Positions 41,541 through 52,908 of a stretch of DNA of 64,000 nt are shown one piece after another. Below the pieces are notes generated by a model. It did not search any database. It saw only the letters and a list, made by a program, of their open reading frames with translations, and was not told the DNA's origin. Each line of letters begins with the position of its first letter. The first letter of the stretch is position 1. The stretch is from Malania oleifera (taxonomy: Eukaryota > Streptophyta > Magnoliopsida > Santalales > Ximeniaceae): the NCBI RefSeq assembly GCF_029873635.1, contig NC_080418.1, positions 12,937,562 through 13,001,561 of the forward strand, read 5' to 3'. The translations under genes and the position numbers were made by a program.

Positions 41541-41997
41541 TAGCTAACTAAAGAATTTAATATAAAATTATATTGACTTTTATCAAATTCACACAAATTT
41601 ATATTCAAATCTTAAATGTTTTTCATCATAATTATATCTTATAAATAACATGAAATATTATCAACATTTTGGAATGCAAGTAATTGCTATTTTTTAGATA
41701 TTCTTTATTATTTTTTTTAACATATAATAAAAAAGAATAAACATTTCCATGATTAAATATGGAAATAGTTTTGTCTATTCCTTATTCTAAACTCATAAAA
41801 AAGTTCTATTTTATTACTTGCTTTGTGATATCAACATAACTTTTTGTGTAATTAATTATAATTAACTTATTTTAATTAATTTGTTTTTAAGAATAAGCAT
41901 TTTGCAAATAAAAAAATAAGATTAGATTCCTTCGTTGCATAAACTATAAGGTCAAGAAAAATATTTAATAAGAATCCTTAGAAAATTAAAGTCCTTG
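41541..41997. other. AT-rich non-coding DNA
   Basis: Nothing was recognised here. Confidence 0.45.
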
Positions 41998-42303
41998 TAA
42001 GTTTTAGTACAAAATACACTCACCTCTCCTGAGGTTTCGAAAATACTACAAACCTCTCCTGAGATTTCAAAAATGTCACGTATCTTTCCTGAGGTTTGCC
42101 TAAAAGACTCAGACCTTCGCTCAAAAAGCTTGTCTTTTTACAAAATACAAGGGAAGGTTTGTGTATTTTTGACAAATCTTAGGGGAGATCTTTGGGATTG
42201 TTGAAACCTCGGAGGAGGTTCATGAAATTTTGAAACCTCATGGAAGATCATTGTCTTTTTACCAAACTTCAGGGGTGGTTCGTGTCTTTTGCCCTAAGTT
42301 TTA
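41998..42303. mobile_element. Mutator-like MITE with 9-bp target duplication
   Basis: The target duplication TAAGTTTTA is perfect at 41998-42006 and 42295-42303. The 288-bp element between has imperfect terminal inverted repeats: the left end is GTACAAAATACACTCACC and the right end in reverse is GGGCAAAAGACACGAACC (13 of 18 alike). The homology continues inward as ACCTCTCCTGAGGTTT-type blocks repeated in both orientations (about 42022, 42052, 42087, 42226 and elsewhere). There is no coding capacity. The 9-bp duplication is the hallmark of Mutator-like elements. Confidence 0.8.
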
Positions 42304-42495
42304 TTATTCCATTTTGAAAAATATACATAAATTGAAAGATTAGAGCTTATGGGAGGGAATAAGTATAGAAATGAAGTTTTTATTATGATAATGATCCTCC
42401 TTGCTTCGTTTATGTCACTAAATTTTTATGATTTTATCATTATATTTTTATCTTATGAAAAATAGAGATTAAATTTAGAGACAAACTAGTATGCA
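42304..42495. other. short AT-rich spacer
   Basis: This spacer lies between the MITE and the first gypsy LTR. Nothing was recognised. Confidence 0.5.
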
Positions 42496-42597
42496 TGTAG
42501 AGACCCATAAAAATTTAATTTATGAAAGTAATAAAAGAAAAGAAAAGAAAGAGAAAGAAAAGAAGGAAAAAGGCTTATAAAAAGGGGCGTCAGTAGG

Positions 42598-42805
42598 AAT
42601 TCGCTGACGAACCCAGGGTCTTCGTCGATGAAAGTCCTTCTAAGTCTCGTCAACGAAGTACACATGTCTCATCGACGAGGAGATGCCAAGAGGGGGAAAA
42701 TTTCAGACCCTAAAATGTTCATCGACGAACTCAGCGATTTCATCGAAGAACTTCCTTCTTCGGTTCGTTGATGAGCCCACGTGTCTCATCGACGAAACCA
42801 CATGG
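42598..42805. repeat. palindrome array, TCGTCGACGA core, gypsy LTR
   Basis: About eight degenerate units are present: TTCGCTGACGAA, TTCGTCGATGAA, CTCGTCAACGAA, CTCATCGACGAG, TTCATCGACGAA, TTCATCGAAGAA, TTCGTTGATGAG and CTCATCGACGAA. The core is the same as in the copia LTR at 34330-34500 and in the reverse-oriented array at 56374-56560. Confidence 0.85.
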
Positions 42806-42855
42806 ATAGCTTCCTATATATGGCCAAAAATCAGATTTTTCAGCGAGATTTTCGT

Positions 42856-42859
42856 CTCT

Positions 42860-42914
<55 letters not shown>
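42856..42914. repeat. CT microsatellite in gypsy LTR
   Basis: A CT run broken once by an A. The equivalent run appears as GA at 56248-56302 in the oppositely oriented LTR. Confidence 0.85.
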
Positions 42915-42916
<2 letters not shown>

Positions 42917-44387
42917 AGAATTCAGTCAGCCCACCTTCTCTCTTCAAATCCGGCTCCGTTTTACCCCGTTTCGATGATCAAAAGTTAACACGATGATCCT
43001 AGGGTAATTCTATGCAAGATAGCTGGAGCGGATTGTTGATTTGGGATTCTTGGGCACCATCGCAAAATCAAGGTAAGTAATTTATTTTAGGGTTTATGTG
43101 GTTATTTGGGATACGTGAACCCAGCAAATGTGTTAGATGGTAATATACTAGGGTTTGAGTTGATTGAACCAGGGTTGATGTGATTTCAGGGTTTGGAGTT
43201 CTGGACCCTATTAGCATGGTTTAAGATTTTAATAAGCTTCTTAGAGATCAGGTAAGGGGATAGATTAAGTCAGATATTTTCAGAAAATTTATTATTGAAT
43301 ATATAATATTTAATTCAGAAATTTATATATGTGATTAGTATAGTTTTTGAGAATACTGATGTTGAACTAAGAAAAACCTAGAAACAGATCTAATAATATT
43401 TTTCAGAAAAATATGCTTTTCTCAAACAGTTAGCATGATATATATAGTAGCACTCACTCGTGTGACATAAGAATATATTTTACAACATTAATAGCTTGTC
43501 AAAATATTTTATGATTCCTCTAAACAAGAATGATTTGATATCAATTTATTTTAGAAAAATTATAAACAGTACAAAATTTATGTTTTCAGTATATTATGAT
43601 ATTCAGTCGGCGCAGATGTCGTGATTATTCCATTGGCCCAGATGTCGTAATATTTCAGTCGACACAGATGCCGTGAACAGATTTATATGTATACAACAGT
43701 TTAATTAGAGATATTATTATGTCATATTTACACGGGATAATGAAACAGTATATATAGTATTTATGAAATATATTATATGATAATAGAACCTAGATGACTT
43801 AGTTTAGTTTCAGAGTATGGTACCATAGCTATTTAGATCAGGTAGTGCTACCACATATCTCAGATAGAGTGTGGGAGTAAGAATAGTCGATTGAGCATCA
43901 GGGAAGAGTAGTGTGCCCCCCTTGACAGTCGAGACCAGGCTGGGCAGGCCAATCGTACTTACAAACTTATCTGTTTTGACTTAGCGTGGTAGGCCAACCA
44001 TTGCTAGGTCCCGCTTACGAGCCGCACAACCCTGTCATGTGGGGGTAATACATGACGTTATCTAGCTATCCATTTAGAGTATAATTTTAGTAATACATAG
44101 ATATAGAAAATGATTTATATGTATAGAGAAATTTAGTATGACTCAGTATATTATGTTGAAATATGAGTTATTCAGATCTTATACGGAACAGTTTTACCAG
44201 ATTTGTCAAGTGCAAGTTAAGTTATGCTCAGTATTTCCTTATTTATCAGATATAGTTTATCATGTACAATATATGATTATAACACAATAATATTCATGCT
44301 GCCACACACTGATATTAGTCTTTTTCCTTTATGGAGAGGTGTCTCACCCCAACATTAAAAACATTTCAGGAAACCCCGACAGACATG

Positions 44388-44690
44388 TGTTGACTTTTTG
44401 GTTAGATCTCTATTTTGATTATGACAAATTATAGTATCTCATTTGTGTGCTTTGAATATTTGAGCAGGTTTTTGTTTTAGTTAGCACATATGATGATGCA
44501 ATTTGGAAGCCATAAAGAGTACCTAAACGAGCATACCCCAGCATATTCTATGAAATTGCAAAGAAGCAACGCATGAAGAATGATTTTTGTTTTAAGTTGT
44601 ATTTTTATTTAACAAGAGTCTATAATTATTATCAAAGGTCTGTAATAATTAATGAATGAAATACATAATAGGACTATATGAAAACTAAGA
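44388..44690 (+). mobile_element. Sirevirus-like LTR, first part (subfamily B)
   Basis: It begins TGTTGACTTTTTGG and continues GATTATGACAAATTATAGTA, matching in reverse the fragment ending at 57919. It is interrupted at 44690/44691 by another LTR in opposite orientation and resumes at 46747. Confidence 0.75.
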
Positions 44691-46746
44691 TGTAGTCCCA
44701 AGAGGGGGGTGAATTGGGTTATTAAAATTTTCTTTTAAACCTTTTATGAATTCTTAACCTTTTTTGATTCTTTTAAAGAATTCTTGACTTCTTATTGATT
44801 TATCCAATACACAATAAATACTTAAGTCTTTATTCAATTCTCAAAATCAATATTCAATCCACAACCATTCACCAACAAAGTAACCAATTGATCAACCAAA
44901 CTTTAAACCATTCAACTACGATATATTTAAACAAGATATAAGATTCAGCTTTCAACTTTTGTTAACAACCCTATAGTAATGAAATTTGTTTCTTCAATGC
45001 AAATCACAACTCAAATTCCTAACAACTCAGAATTTAAATAAACTCTTAGTTAATTTGTCTTTAGGTGTTAACCAATCAACGTACTCCTTTTGAGGTTTTA
45101 GCAAAGTATTGATCAACCAACGTACTCCCTTTCAGTTTCCGCAATCCCAAATCAAAATTAAACTTTGGTGTATTTAATTTCCAATCTACGTAGTTTTTAT
45201 GATTAAGGAATTAAAAACATCCACGCAGTTTATATGTTTGCTGAAAATAAAGAGAGTAAGGGAAAAAGAGTGACACTGGGTTTTTTATGAGGTTCGACTT
45301 ATCCCCAGTCTACGTCCTTACCTTTGGAAAACAACCAAAGGATTTACTAAACCGGTTCCTTTCCGAGCGGAACAAAACCATTACACACTCCTTTAGTAGG
45401 CTAGAGCCCGCCTCTCGAAGTGATACCCCACACTCGGTCACTCCTTCAATAGGCTAAAGCTGCACCTCTCTAAGCGATACCCCATGCTTGGTCAATGATC
45501 CAAACACCTTGAATCATCCAAAAACTACAAGAGATATGAAATAAATGTTGTGTACAATAATGCTTTCACACAAAGCAGATTAGTACAATTTCAAAACTAT
45601 ATACTTCAAAGTTAATCAATATGAAATTGGAATTGAAGCTCAAGGAAGTTTATCACCGATTAATTCTTTCAATGATTGAAAGTTTAGATTTGAAGCATAA
45701 GATCAGTGATTGAAAGTTAGCAACACTCAGTAGAATTCATGCACAATATGGTAGCAAGAGAGCCTTCGAATGATGAGAGCAATTGAGAGAGATTGAGAAT
45801 CAAATTGTATGCTTGGGTGTTTAAAATCATATATCTTGAGGCTATTTATAGACTTGATAAAATGAATTTACTTGATCCCCAAGTTTACTTGGAGTGGTTC
45901 CCAAGTTTTAATTAAGTTTCAGCGCCAAGTAATCTGATTTAAAAAATCTTTCCGTTATAAAAATTTAAAATTTCCCGCGTAGCAGTAGCCTGTCACCTTT
46001 TGGTCAGGTGCCACATAGTTTAATTTCAAAGTCAATAGGGTGGCAGTCGCCTGGTAGAACCCATTTATGCTTCTCAGTTTGCCTCATCAGGCACCTGTCA
46101 GGGTATAGGCAGTAGCCTGACAACCTTCTGTCTGTGCATTTTAAAAACATTTAAATTGTCAACCTATTGAGGATTTCAATGAGGCTACTGTCAAGTACAA
46201 GAATACTGTTTTTAAGATATTTTTGTAAGAACTCTCTTTGCTTCTCAATTCTTGGAATTTTAATTTGTTTACTTAAAAAATATGTTCCAATATAAAGTTT
46301 TAGGTCTCTAGGTCTCTTACTCCTAATGTGGTTCAAAGAATTTCATATTTGAGTATACTTGAAGTACTTACAAAATATGTCCTATACACTCATTCAACTC
46401 CTCATTTCTTGAACTCCTTGAAGTCTTGAAGTTATTGTTTTGAGTTCTCGTAGTCTTGAGCTTTATTGTTCTTCGAACTTTCATTCTTGATCACTTGTAT
46501 TGATGTGAACTTTTGAAATCTTCCATGTGATCATTTTCTTCAATCTTTATTAAATCATTCTTGAATCCATGCTTTAGGCTTCATATGATCATCCTCCTTT
46601 GAAATATAAGCTTTCATGAATCCTTACGAACACTTGACCTTACTTTCTCATAGTTGAGTCCTAAAATGTCATTACTTTACCAAATATGTTAAGTTCCACT
46701 TATTTGTTAGCATCAAAACAGGATGTTAAGCCTTGTAAGTCCAACA
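44691..46746 (-). mobile_element. solo Sirevirus-like LTR (2.06 kb), nested
   Basis: In minus orientation it starts TGTTGGACTTACAAGGC (46746) and ends with CCAATTCACCCCCCTCTTGG-type sequence and ACTACA (44691). It contains the conserved GAGGTTCGACTTATCCCCAG block (45290-45310), a TATAAATAG box at about 45842-45850, and a palindrome cluster at 45968-46130. Neither a primer site nor a purine tract adjoins it, so it is a solo LTR. It sits inside the LTR at 44388-44690 and 46747-47759. Confidence 0.8.
45968..46130. repeat. palindrome cluster, AGGC(A/T)-type core, Sirevirus-like LTR
   Basis: The near-palindromic units include GCAGTAGCCTGTC, GGTCAGGTGCC, TGGCAGTCGCCTGG, CAGGCACCTGTCAGG and GGCAGTAGCCTGAC. 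They lie on the upstream side of the TATA box at 45842-45850. Confidence 0.65.
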
Positions 46747-47759
46747 CTATAAGCTCTTGACCGTAGATTACCCTTAAGGATTGGTCGATCGAAGCCAGAT
46801 ATTTAGGTCTAAGTAAAAAAGACCTTAGATAGACCCTAGGTCCTTGAACAAATCACCTAGGAAAATCCCCACTATCAACTAAGCAAAAAGGGGTAACTTA
46901 TGATCTAAAACAGGGCCAAATCTTAAGCAATGAAAAGGTTTCGGGTGACTGAATCTGTGCGTTTAAAACGCCTCGGTCGACCGAACGTGTGAAAAGTCAA
47001 AAGTGTTGACCTAACTTCGGCCAGTCGAATCGAGATGAACTTAATGTTCTCGGTCGACAGAACTTTTATTACTGATTTTTCCAACAATCCGGGCGCCCAA
47101 ACTTCACGGTCATTTTGACCTCAGGCAACCAAAAGTTGATGTTTGGTAGACCGAACTTAGGCTCAGGCTGCCGAACCTCAAACAAGTTGGAAATTGCCTT
47201 AGAATCAGCCACCTTAACCATTTTTCAGGCACCCGAATGCATGAAGTTCACTTTTCTTCATGTGTTTGTTTTGGCGACCAAACCCAAGGGTCAGGTGCCC
47301 GAAACTCTTGGGTTGGCCAAAATTTACCGCGGGTTAATTAGGGTAAATCAGGATCATTTTTGTTTAACTCATTTAAATTAATATTAACAACTCCCTCGAT
47401 GTCCCCAATGGTTATTTTTTTGGGAATGTATATAAATTTGAGCTCATTTGCAAAATTAAGACATGATTAGGGAGTTTGAGTAAGAAAATACCCTTTGAAT
47501 TTTTGAGAGCTCCTTCTTTATACTCAAAGCCAAATACTCATTCTTTGATCATTCTTTTGCAAAACCTATTTGAGTGGGAGTATTTTAAATCATCCTACAC
47601 TACTTAAAATCTCATTGTTGTGTTGATTGTTGATTTTTTAAAAGAGAGTTAAGCCGAAAATTTTCCCCATAGATTTAGTTCATAAATTTATTGTGTGGAG
47701 AAAATCTTGCTAGCTTGTGAGTTTTTGCATTTTGATTGCAAGATTCTTAAGCATGTCTT
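46747..47759 (+). mobile_element. Sirevirus-like LTR, second part (subfamily B), 3' end missing
   Basis: This continues the LTR from 44690. The junction aligns with the uninterrupted relative at 56628-57919 in reverse. It carries the palindrome array 46785-47305 and a GTATATAAAT promoter box at 47428-47437. It stops at 47759, where an Athila-like LTR terminus begins, without the usual LTR end. Confidence 0.7.
46785..47305. repeat. palindrome array, GGTCGACC/GGGCGCCC core, Sirevirus-like LTR
   Basis: About eleven degenerate units are spaced roughly 30-60 bp apart, for example GGTCGATCGAAG, CTCGGTCGACCGAACG, CTCGGTCGACAGAAC, CCGGGCGCCCAAAC, CAGGCTGCCGAACC and CAGGTGCCCGAAAC. The TATA box follows about 130 bp after the last unit. 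Confidence 0.8.
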
Positions 47760-48384
47760 TGACTCACTCGAAAAATGAGCAGCTCGAAAGCTATCCAAAG
47801 TATAGGAGTTCTGTCGTGTAATATTCAGCCCAAAGGTTAGACCGTCTCCTCGGGGAATGTGGTTTAATCTCAAATTTTACGTTTTCCCAATCAAAATTAA
47901 AAAGTTACTAAACTTACTTAAGATTCAGGATTTTCAAGATTGTTTGAGATTTCCTTTGAAAAATTAAATGAACACGTAATTTAAACCCTAATCCTAGCAT
48001 GCACCGAATTAAATAGAAAGAACGAAAACCTTACGTCTAATTAGGTAGACATTGAGACACGCGTTAAACTTTAGAATAGAAACTAAAGACGGCAACTTTA
48101 ACACGTAACTAAAACACGCAATAATGAAACTCACACAAACACAAACGCAAACGATAAAAACCGAACCTTTAACAAGATCAAGAATGAATCAAGACCACAA
48201 TTTAAATGCAAACACGAACTCAACGAAAATTTAATGCCTTAACATCCTAAACTAAACTGAATACGATAAACAGGATTAAAATTTAAGGAAAATTATTAAT
48301 CTAACATAAAAATATATATATTCTTTTCTTTTTTGTATTTTATTCTTTTCTTTACTTAAGAAAACAAATAAATATATAAATTGC

Positions 48385-48418
<34 letters not shown>

Positions 48419-48508
48419 TACTTTAAATAATATTCAAAAGTTAATTTTTTTCCATAAACCTCAATAAATAAAATAACAATATGTAACTAACAATAAAAAG
48501 AAGAGAAA

Positions 48509-48545
<37 letters not shown>

Positions 48546-49027
48546 GAGAGAGAAATAAATCTTGAGGTGGCTTTGGTGGTTGCAGCAATATGGAGGGCTC
48601 GGGTGCTTGGCTAGTTCACGGGGTGGTTGTTGCTGGCAGCAGAGAACTCGTGCGTGAGAAAAGAGAGCAACAACTGGTGGTGCAGTGGTCTGGAGGAAGA
48701 GTTGCGGCTAGGCTTGGAGGACTCCTCAGGCGTTTTGGAGAAGCTTATCGGTATGTTTATAGGTGGCTTAGGTCTCCTTATGACAACAAGGTCATGCAGC
48801 TGGGTTGCAGCCGAGAGTTCGGCTGGCAGCAGGACTTCAGATGGTGGCTGAAAAGCAGTGGCTGGAGGAGGAGTTGTTGGAACAGAAGAGATTGAGGGAG
48901 TGTCTACAGGAAAGGGAGGATCAGATCAGGGAAAGTGAGAGACTGAGGGAGAGAGAGATACTGAGGGAGTAGGGGAGAGTAAGAGAGGGAGAGAGTTGAG
49001 AGAAGGAGAGGCAGGGAAGAGAGGTCT
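47760..49027 (-). mobile_element. Athila-like LTR fragment
   Basis: It begins TGACTCACTCGAAAAATGAG, identical to 7063-7082, and stays alignable with the 1920 and 7063 LTRs through the ACACGTAATTTAAA, ACCGAACCTTTAAC and GA-microsatellite (48511-48553) regions. An AAT run at 48385-48416 is specific to this copy. The GC-rich block at 48560-49000 has open frames on the plus strand, as do the other two LTRs, but the sequence there differs. It is cut at about 49027 by a Sirevirus-like LTR fragment. Confidence 0.7.
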
Positions 49028-50533
49028 GCAAGCCCAAGAACAAATTAGGCTTTGGTTTATTTAATTTCCAATATGCATTATTTTTATAATTAAAATAATT
49101 ACAACATCCACGCAGTTTATATTTTAGCTGGAATTTAAAGAGAGTGAGGGAAAAAAAGTGACATCGCTATTTTTACGAGGTTCGGCTTACCCCAGCCTAT
49201 GTCCTCGCCTTAGGTCAACCACCTAAGAATTTCTCTATACCTTGTTCCTTCCGGGTGGAACAAAAACCTTTACAATAACCAACCTCTTTTTCAAGAAGAG
49301 AAACCTCTCTAAGCAACAACCTATGTTTGGTCCAACGATTCAACAATACCTTGAACTGTCAAAGATCTAGTAGAAAGGAATGGATATCTGCATACAAAAA
49401 CACTCTCAAACATAGTGCAAGTTGTACAAGTTAAATCTTAAATCGTACTTCAAAACAAAAACTAAATAGAAAATGTGAAGCTCAAGGTTTAGAAGTCACC
49501 AGTGGCTCTTTCTTAAAGATTTTGATGTAACACAGAACCAAACCCTTATTTTTAATCTAGAAATTTTGTAGAGTTTTCCCTCCAGCAAAGGAGTAAGCAA
49601 GAATGAGCTTTAGGAGAAGAAATCGTGTATTGCTTAAGTATTTTTTTCATTGAGTAAGGGAGGTATTTATAGACTTCTTAAAGAAAAATTTCCTCATTTA
49701 ACATGGAGCATTTAGGTAACTTTTCAAAAGATATTAAATCAGAGAATTAATTTTGAAAATCTTCCCGTAGGTTTGAATTTTAAAAATTCCCCGCAGAGTC
49801 AGTCAGCTGACCCACTCGACTTGGTCACTTTTTACATTAGTCAGTCGACTGAACAGGCAGCTAACACCATTCTGTCTCTCAAAAATTAATTCTGATAAAT
49901 TGTCAATTGGCCGATTGAACCATGTTCAAAATAGTCAGTCTGCTGGGCACTGCCAATCGGCTGGGCGTTTTCAGTTCATTGAGTCAATCGACTGTACAGT
50001 TAACTTTGCTGAAAGTTTCCTGTCAGTCGGCTGACTGAACCACATTTAAAAATGGTCAGTCGGCTGGGTACTGTCAGTCGACTAGGTACTTTCAGTTCAT
50101 TGAATCAATCGACTGGGCAGTCCTCTCTTTTTAAATATTTTCTATTTTTGATTTCTTTAAAATCTAGTTTACTTGAAAAACTTAATTATAACTCTTCAAA
50201 AACATTTTCAAGAGTTTTTCAAGTGGTGGTTTCTAAGTCTTTGTATCTTAAGGAGCTTCACATATCTAAATAGTGATGACTTGAAGTACCTACAAATATC
50301 CTTCTAAGCATGATCTCCTTAATCACTAAGTTTTGCAGTCTCTTGAGGTTCAGTCTTTACTTCAAGATCTGCTTGGCCCTTAAGGTCTTCATTTTTCGTT
50401 CAATGCTTCAATATACTAAGAAGTTTTTACTTGATTGACATTGATCTCCAGCTTGCTTCCATAATTAACCGTGAGTGTCCTTAGACCTCAAATAAAGTCA
50501 CTCAACAACAATTTTTAAATCATCCTTTATTTT
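49028..50533 (-). mobile_element. Sirevirus-like LTR, first piece, interrupted
   Basis: It aligns with 45135-46700 (shared AACATCCACGCAGTTTATAT, GAGGTTCGGCTTACCCCAGC) in minus orientation. A TATA-like TATTTATAG lies at 49663-49672 and a palindrome array at 49795-50125. It is interrupted at 50533 by a solo LTR with target duplication ATTTT and resumes at 52863. Confidence 0.75.
49795..50125. repeat. palindrome array, CAGTCGACTG core, Sirevirus-like LTR
   Basis: The units include TCAGTCAGCTGACCC, GTCAGTCGACTGAAC, GTCAGTCTGCTGGGC, AATCGACTGTACAG, GTCAGTCGGCTGACTGAAC, GTCAGTCGACTAGG and TCAATCGACTGGGC. About ten copies lie on the upstream side of the TATA box at 49663-49672. Confidence 0.8.
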
Positions 50534-51985
50534 TGTTGACTCTACGAGTCCAATCCGATTTTGATAATAACAAATCACTTGGTATTTGATCTGCTCATTG
50601 AGTTTGTGAACAAGACTTATATTAAGCATGCACGGAAGGATAACGAGTCATAGAAAACTTAAAGTAAAGCACACATATCTTGGCAAGATCCATGGAACTC
50701 AAAGAGTACGAGAATTAAAATGCAAGCGGCAAAGTTCAAGCATATCTTGGGAATGGGTACTTAGACCTCACGTATTTACATTTTCATATGATTTAATTTG
50801 AGGCTCAACATAACTTAGAAAGACTTCAGGATTCATGCCTTTCATGTATATCATTAGGGGACTTTCATGGACTTAGAAATACTTTTAAAATCATGGAAAG
50901 TATGTTTTATTAGAGACCCAAGAAGGAGAGTAAAGCAGAATTTTAAATTAGAAAAGAAAAAATCAGAAAATGGGGACTTCGGTTGACTGAACTTTAAGTT
51001 CGGTTGGCTGAAGAATTTCCTCAGACATCTGAAGAATAAGTTTAGTTGTCTGAAGATTTCTAGGTGAAAAGCAAAAACTGGCAGAAGCACCTTAGATGAC
51101 TGAACCTTGACCTCGGTCGTCTGAACTCGACACTTCGATTATCTAAACCTTGACCTCGGTCGTATGATTCTGTGTCCAGGCTATTTTTTCGAAGGATAAA
51201 AGTGACTTTGGTCTTCTGGGCCCTTGACCTCAGTCATTTGAACTTGCTGTAAAGATTTAAAAATTTAATTTTTATTATGCAAACATGCAAGCTATCTTTT
51301 GATCCAACGATTGAGATCAATCTTATGGGTAAGACACTATAAATATTGAATATTTAAACCCTAGAACGTATGATAGACACACAAGAAGAGAAAAACACAT
51401 CTTATTGAAAGAGAATAGAGAAACTTGAGCTGATTGATATACGATTGCCTGCACTTCATTCTACACATCGTCTTTGAGCAAATCAATCAGAAAATCAGAA
51501 GGGAACTCACGTATACATTTTGTATTTCATCTTGATATTGAGGTTTGGTGATTCAAGTTATATTTTTTATAGAGCTTCTCATCTCATCACTTGCTATTGA
51601 ATATCTTTAGAGAATTTGATCTTTAGCATTCTTAACCATATAGAGATTTTGTTTGACAAGTTCATTACCTAAAAAAGTTTACTTTGTCATTGAGATATAT
51701 ATTTTTTCAAAGAACCACACATTTAGAAATCTATTAGTAAAATATGCTGAGTGATAGAGAGTGAGTAAACTTTATATATACATTATCTAGATAATCTCAC
51801 TGCTTGATAAAGGTTTTTATCATTGATTAAAAAGATTTGATTCGAGTGTGTGTTTGTTAAATGATATATATTTTAGATATATTAACGCTTGATTAAATAT
51901 CCTTGGTATTTATAAATATACATTTTATTGAGGGATATTTTTTGAAAAACAGTATATTAAGTTTGTGATCGTTGAAAAATCATTA

Positions 51986-52036
<51 letters not shown>

Positions 52037-52862
52037 GTATTGGTTCATTACAAAGATCATTGTGTGATTGAATACTTGAAAGAAAACTTTGTGATTTTGA
52101 TTGATTTAATATTCAAGACAAAGTTTTTATTAATAAGTTCACATCAAATATATTTGTGCATTTTTGAAAAGTGACCTAAGAACCCTAAAATTCTCCAAAG
52201 CGTTTTAAATATATCATTACTTGGGAATTTTGGTTAAAGAGAGAAATTGTGTATTGAAGCATTTCATTCATAAAATGATGTTATCGTTTCATTCATACTA
52301 AGCTTCAAGTTTTATCATATGATTATGTATTAGGACTTTGAATTGTACTCACTAGGTTTGTTAGAAGCAATATTGAGTGTTTTGCAGATTAAATTGTATT
52401 CAAGGTTCGGTTTGACAATCGGGGTTGAGGAAAGAGTTGTATCTCTTGTAAGTAGCGGATTAGGAGGGAGTTGTACCTCTTGTAAGCAGCGAATTGTAAG
52501 GGAAGCTCCGCCTAAATTTAAGGAGCAGGGGTTATAGTGGAATCCTTAAGTGGGTTGCTCAAGGTGAGGACATAGGCCGGGTTGGCTGAACCTCGTAAAA
52601 TCGTGGTTGTATTCTCTTTTCCCTTATCCTTTTTATTTTTCGCATCGTATTTCAATTTCCTGCTTGCTTGTGTATGTTGAATAACTTTACACGCATTTAA
52701 TTAGGTAAAAGGGAATTCATTGATTTAGTAATTCAAATCAACATCAAATTTCAGTCATTAATTAGTTAAACATAGAAATAGGGATTGATTGGTAAATAAG
52801 TTTCAAAGAATTTTTTAAATACCCAATTCACCCCCCCTCTCGGGATTACATCTTAATCAACA
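50534..52862 (+). mobile_element. complete solo Sirevirus-like LTR (2.33 kb)
   Basis: It begins TGTTGACTCTACGAGTCC with GATTTTGATAATAACAAATC and ends CCCAATTCACCCCCCCTCTC, then TTAATCAACA. The flanks ATTTT (50529-50533) and ATTTT (52863-52867) form a perfect target duplication. It contains a palindrome array (50973-51250), a CTATAAATA box at 51337-51345, an AT microsatellite (51988-52024) and the conserved GAGGACATAGGCCGGGTTGG block. With no primer site or purine tract it is a solo LTR left by LTR-LTR recombination. It interrupts the minus-strand LTR at 49028-52908. Confidence 0.85.
50973..51250. repeat. palindrome array, TTCGGTTGACTGAA core, Sirevirus-like LTR
   Basis: About nine degenerate units are present, for example CTTCGGTTGACTGAAC, GTTCGGTTGGCTGAAG, TTTAGTTGTCTGAAG, CTTAGATGACTGAAC, CTCGGTCGTCTGAAC and CTTCGATTATCTAAAC. 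The TATA box follows about 90 bp downstream of the last unit. Confidence 0.8.
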
Positions 52863-52908
52863 ATTTTTTCATCATCAAAACAAGATTGAAAAGCCTTGTT
52901 AGGCCAAC
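52863..52908 (-). mobile_element. Sirevirus-like LTR, second piece (LTR start)
   Basis: In reverse it reads TGTTGGCCTAACAAGGCTTT and continues into 50533 across the solo LTR. It is the 5' terminus of the LTR at 49028-50533. It abuts the gypsy gag interior at 52909 and lacks an adjacent purine tract. Confidence 0.7.

Larger units (their letters stand above)
42496..44387 (+). mobile_element. chromovirus-like gypsy LTR, truncated at its 3' side
   Basis: It starts TGTAGAGACC, the same terminus as the complete minus-strand LTR at 54311-56627. It shares with that LTR and with 57920-58828 the GGCCGCACAACC block (here at 44018-44035, slightly changed), a palindrome array and a CT microsatellite (42856-42914). 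The end is cut where a Sirevirus-like LTR begins at 44388. A TATA-like CTTATAAAAAGG is at 42574-42585. It is a fossil LTR without coding sequence. Confidence 0.75.

Noticed and set aside
48590-48895. A 101-codon plus-strand frame with high GC
   Set aside because: It sits in the GC-rich block of an Athila-like LTR fragment, antisense to its transcription, and resembles no known protein.
51988-52024. Long AT repeat considered as a promoter
   Set aside because: It is a simple microsatellite inside a solo LTR, well downstream of that LTR's own TATA box at 51337.
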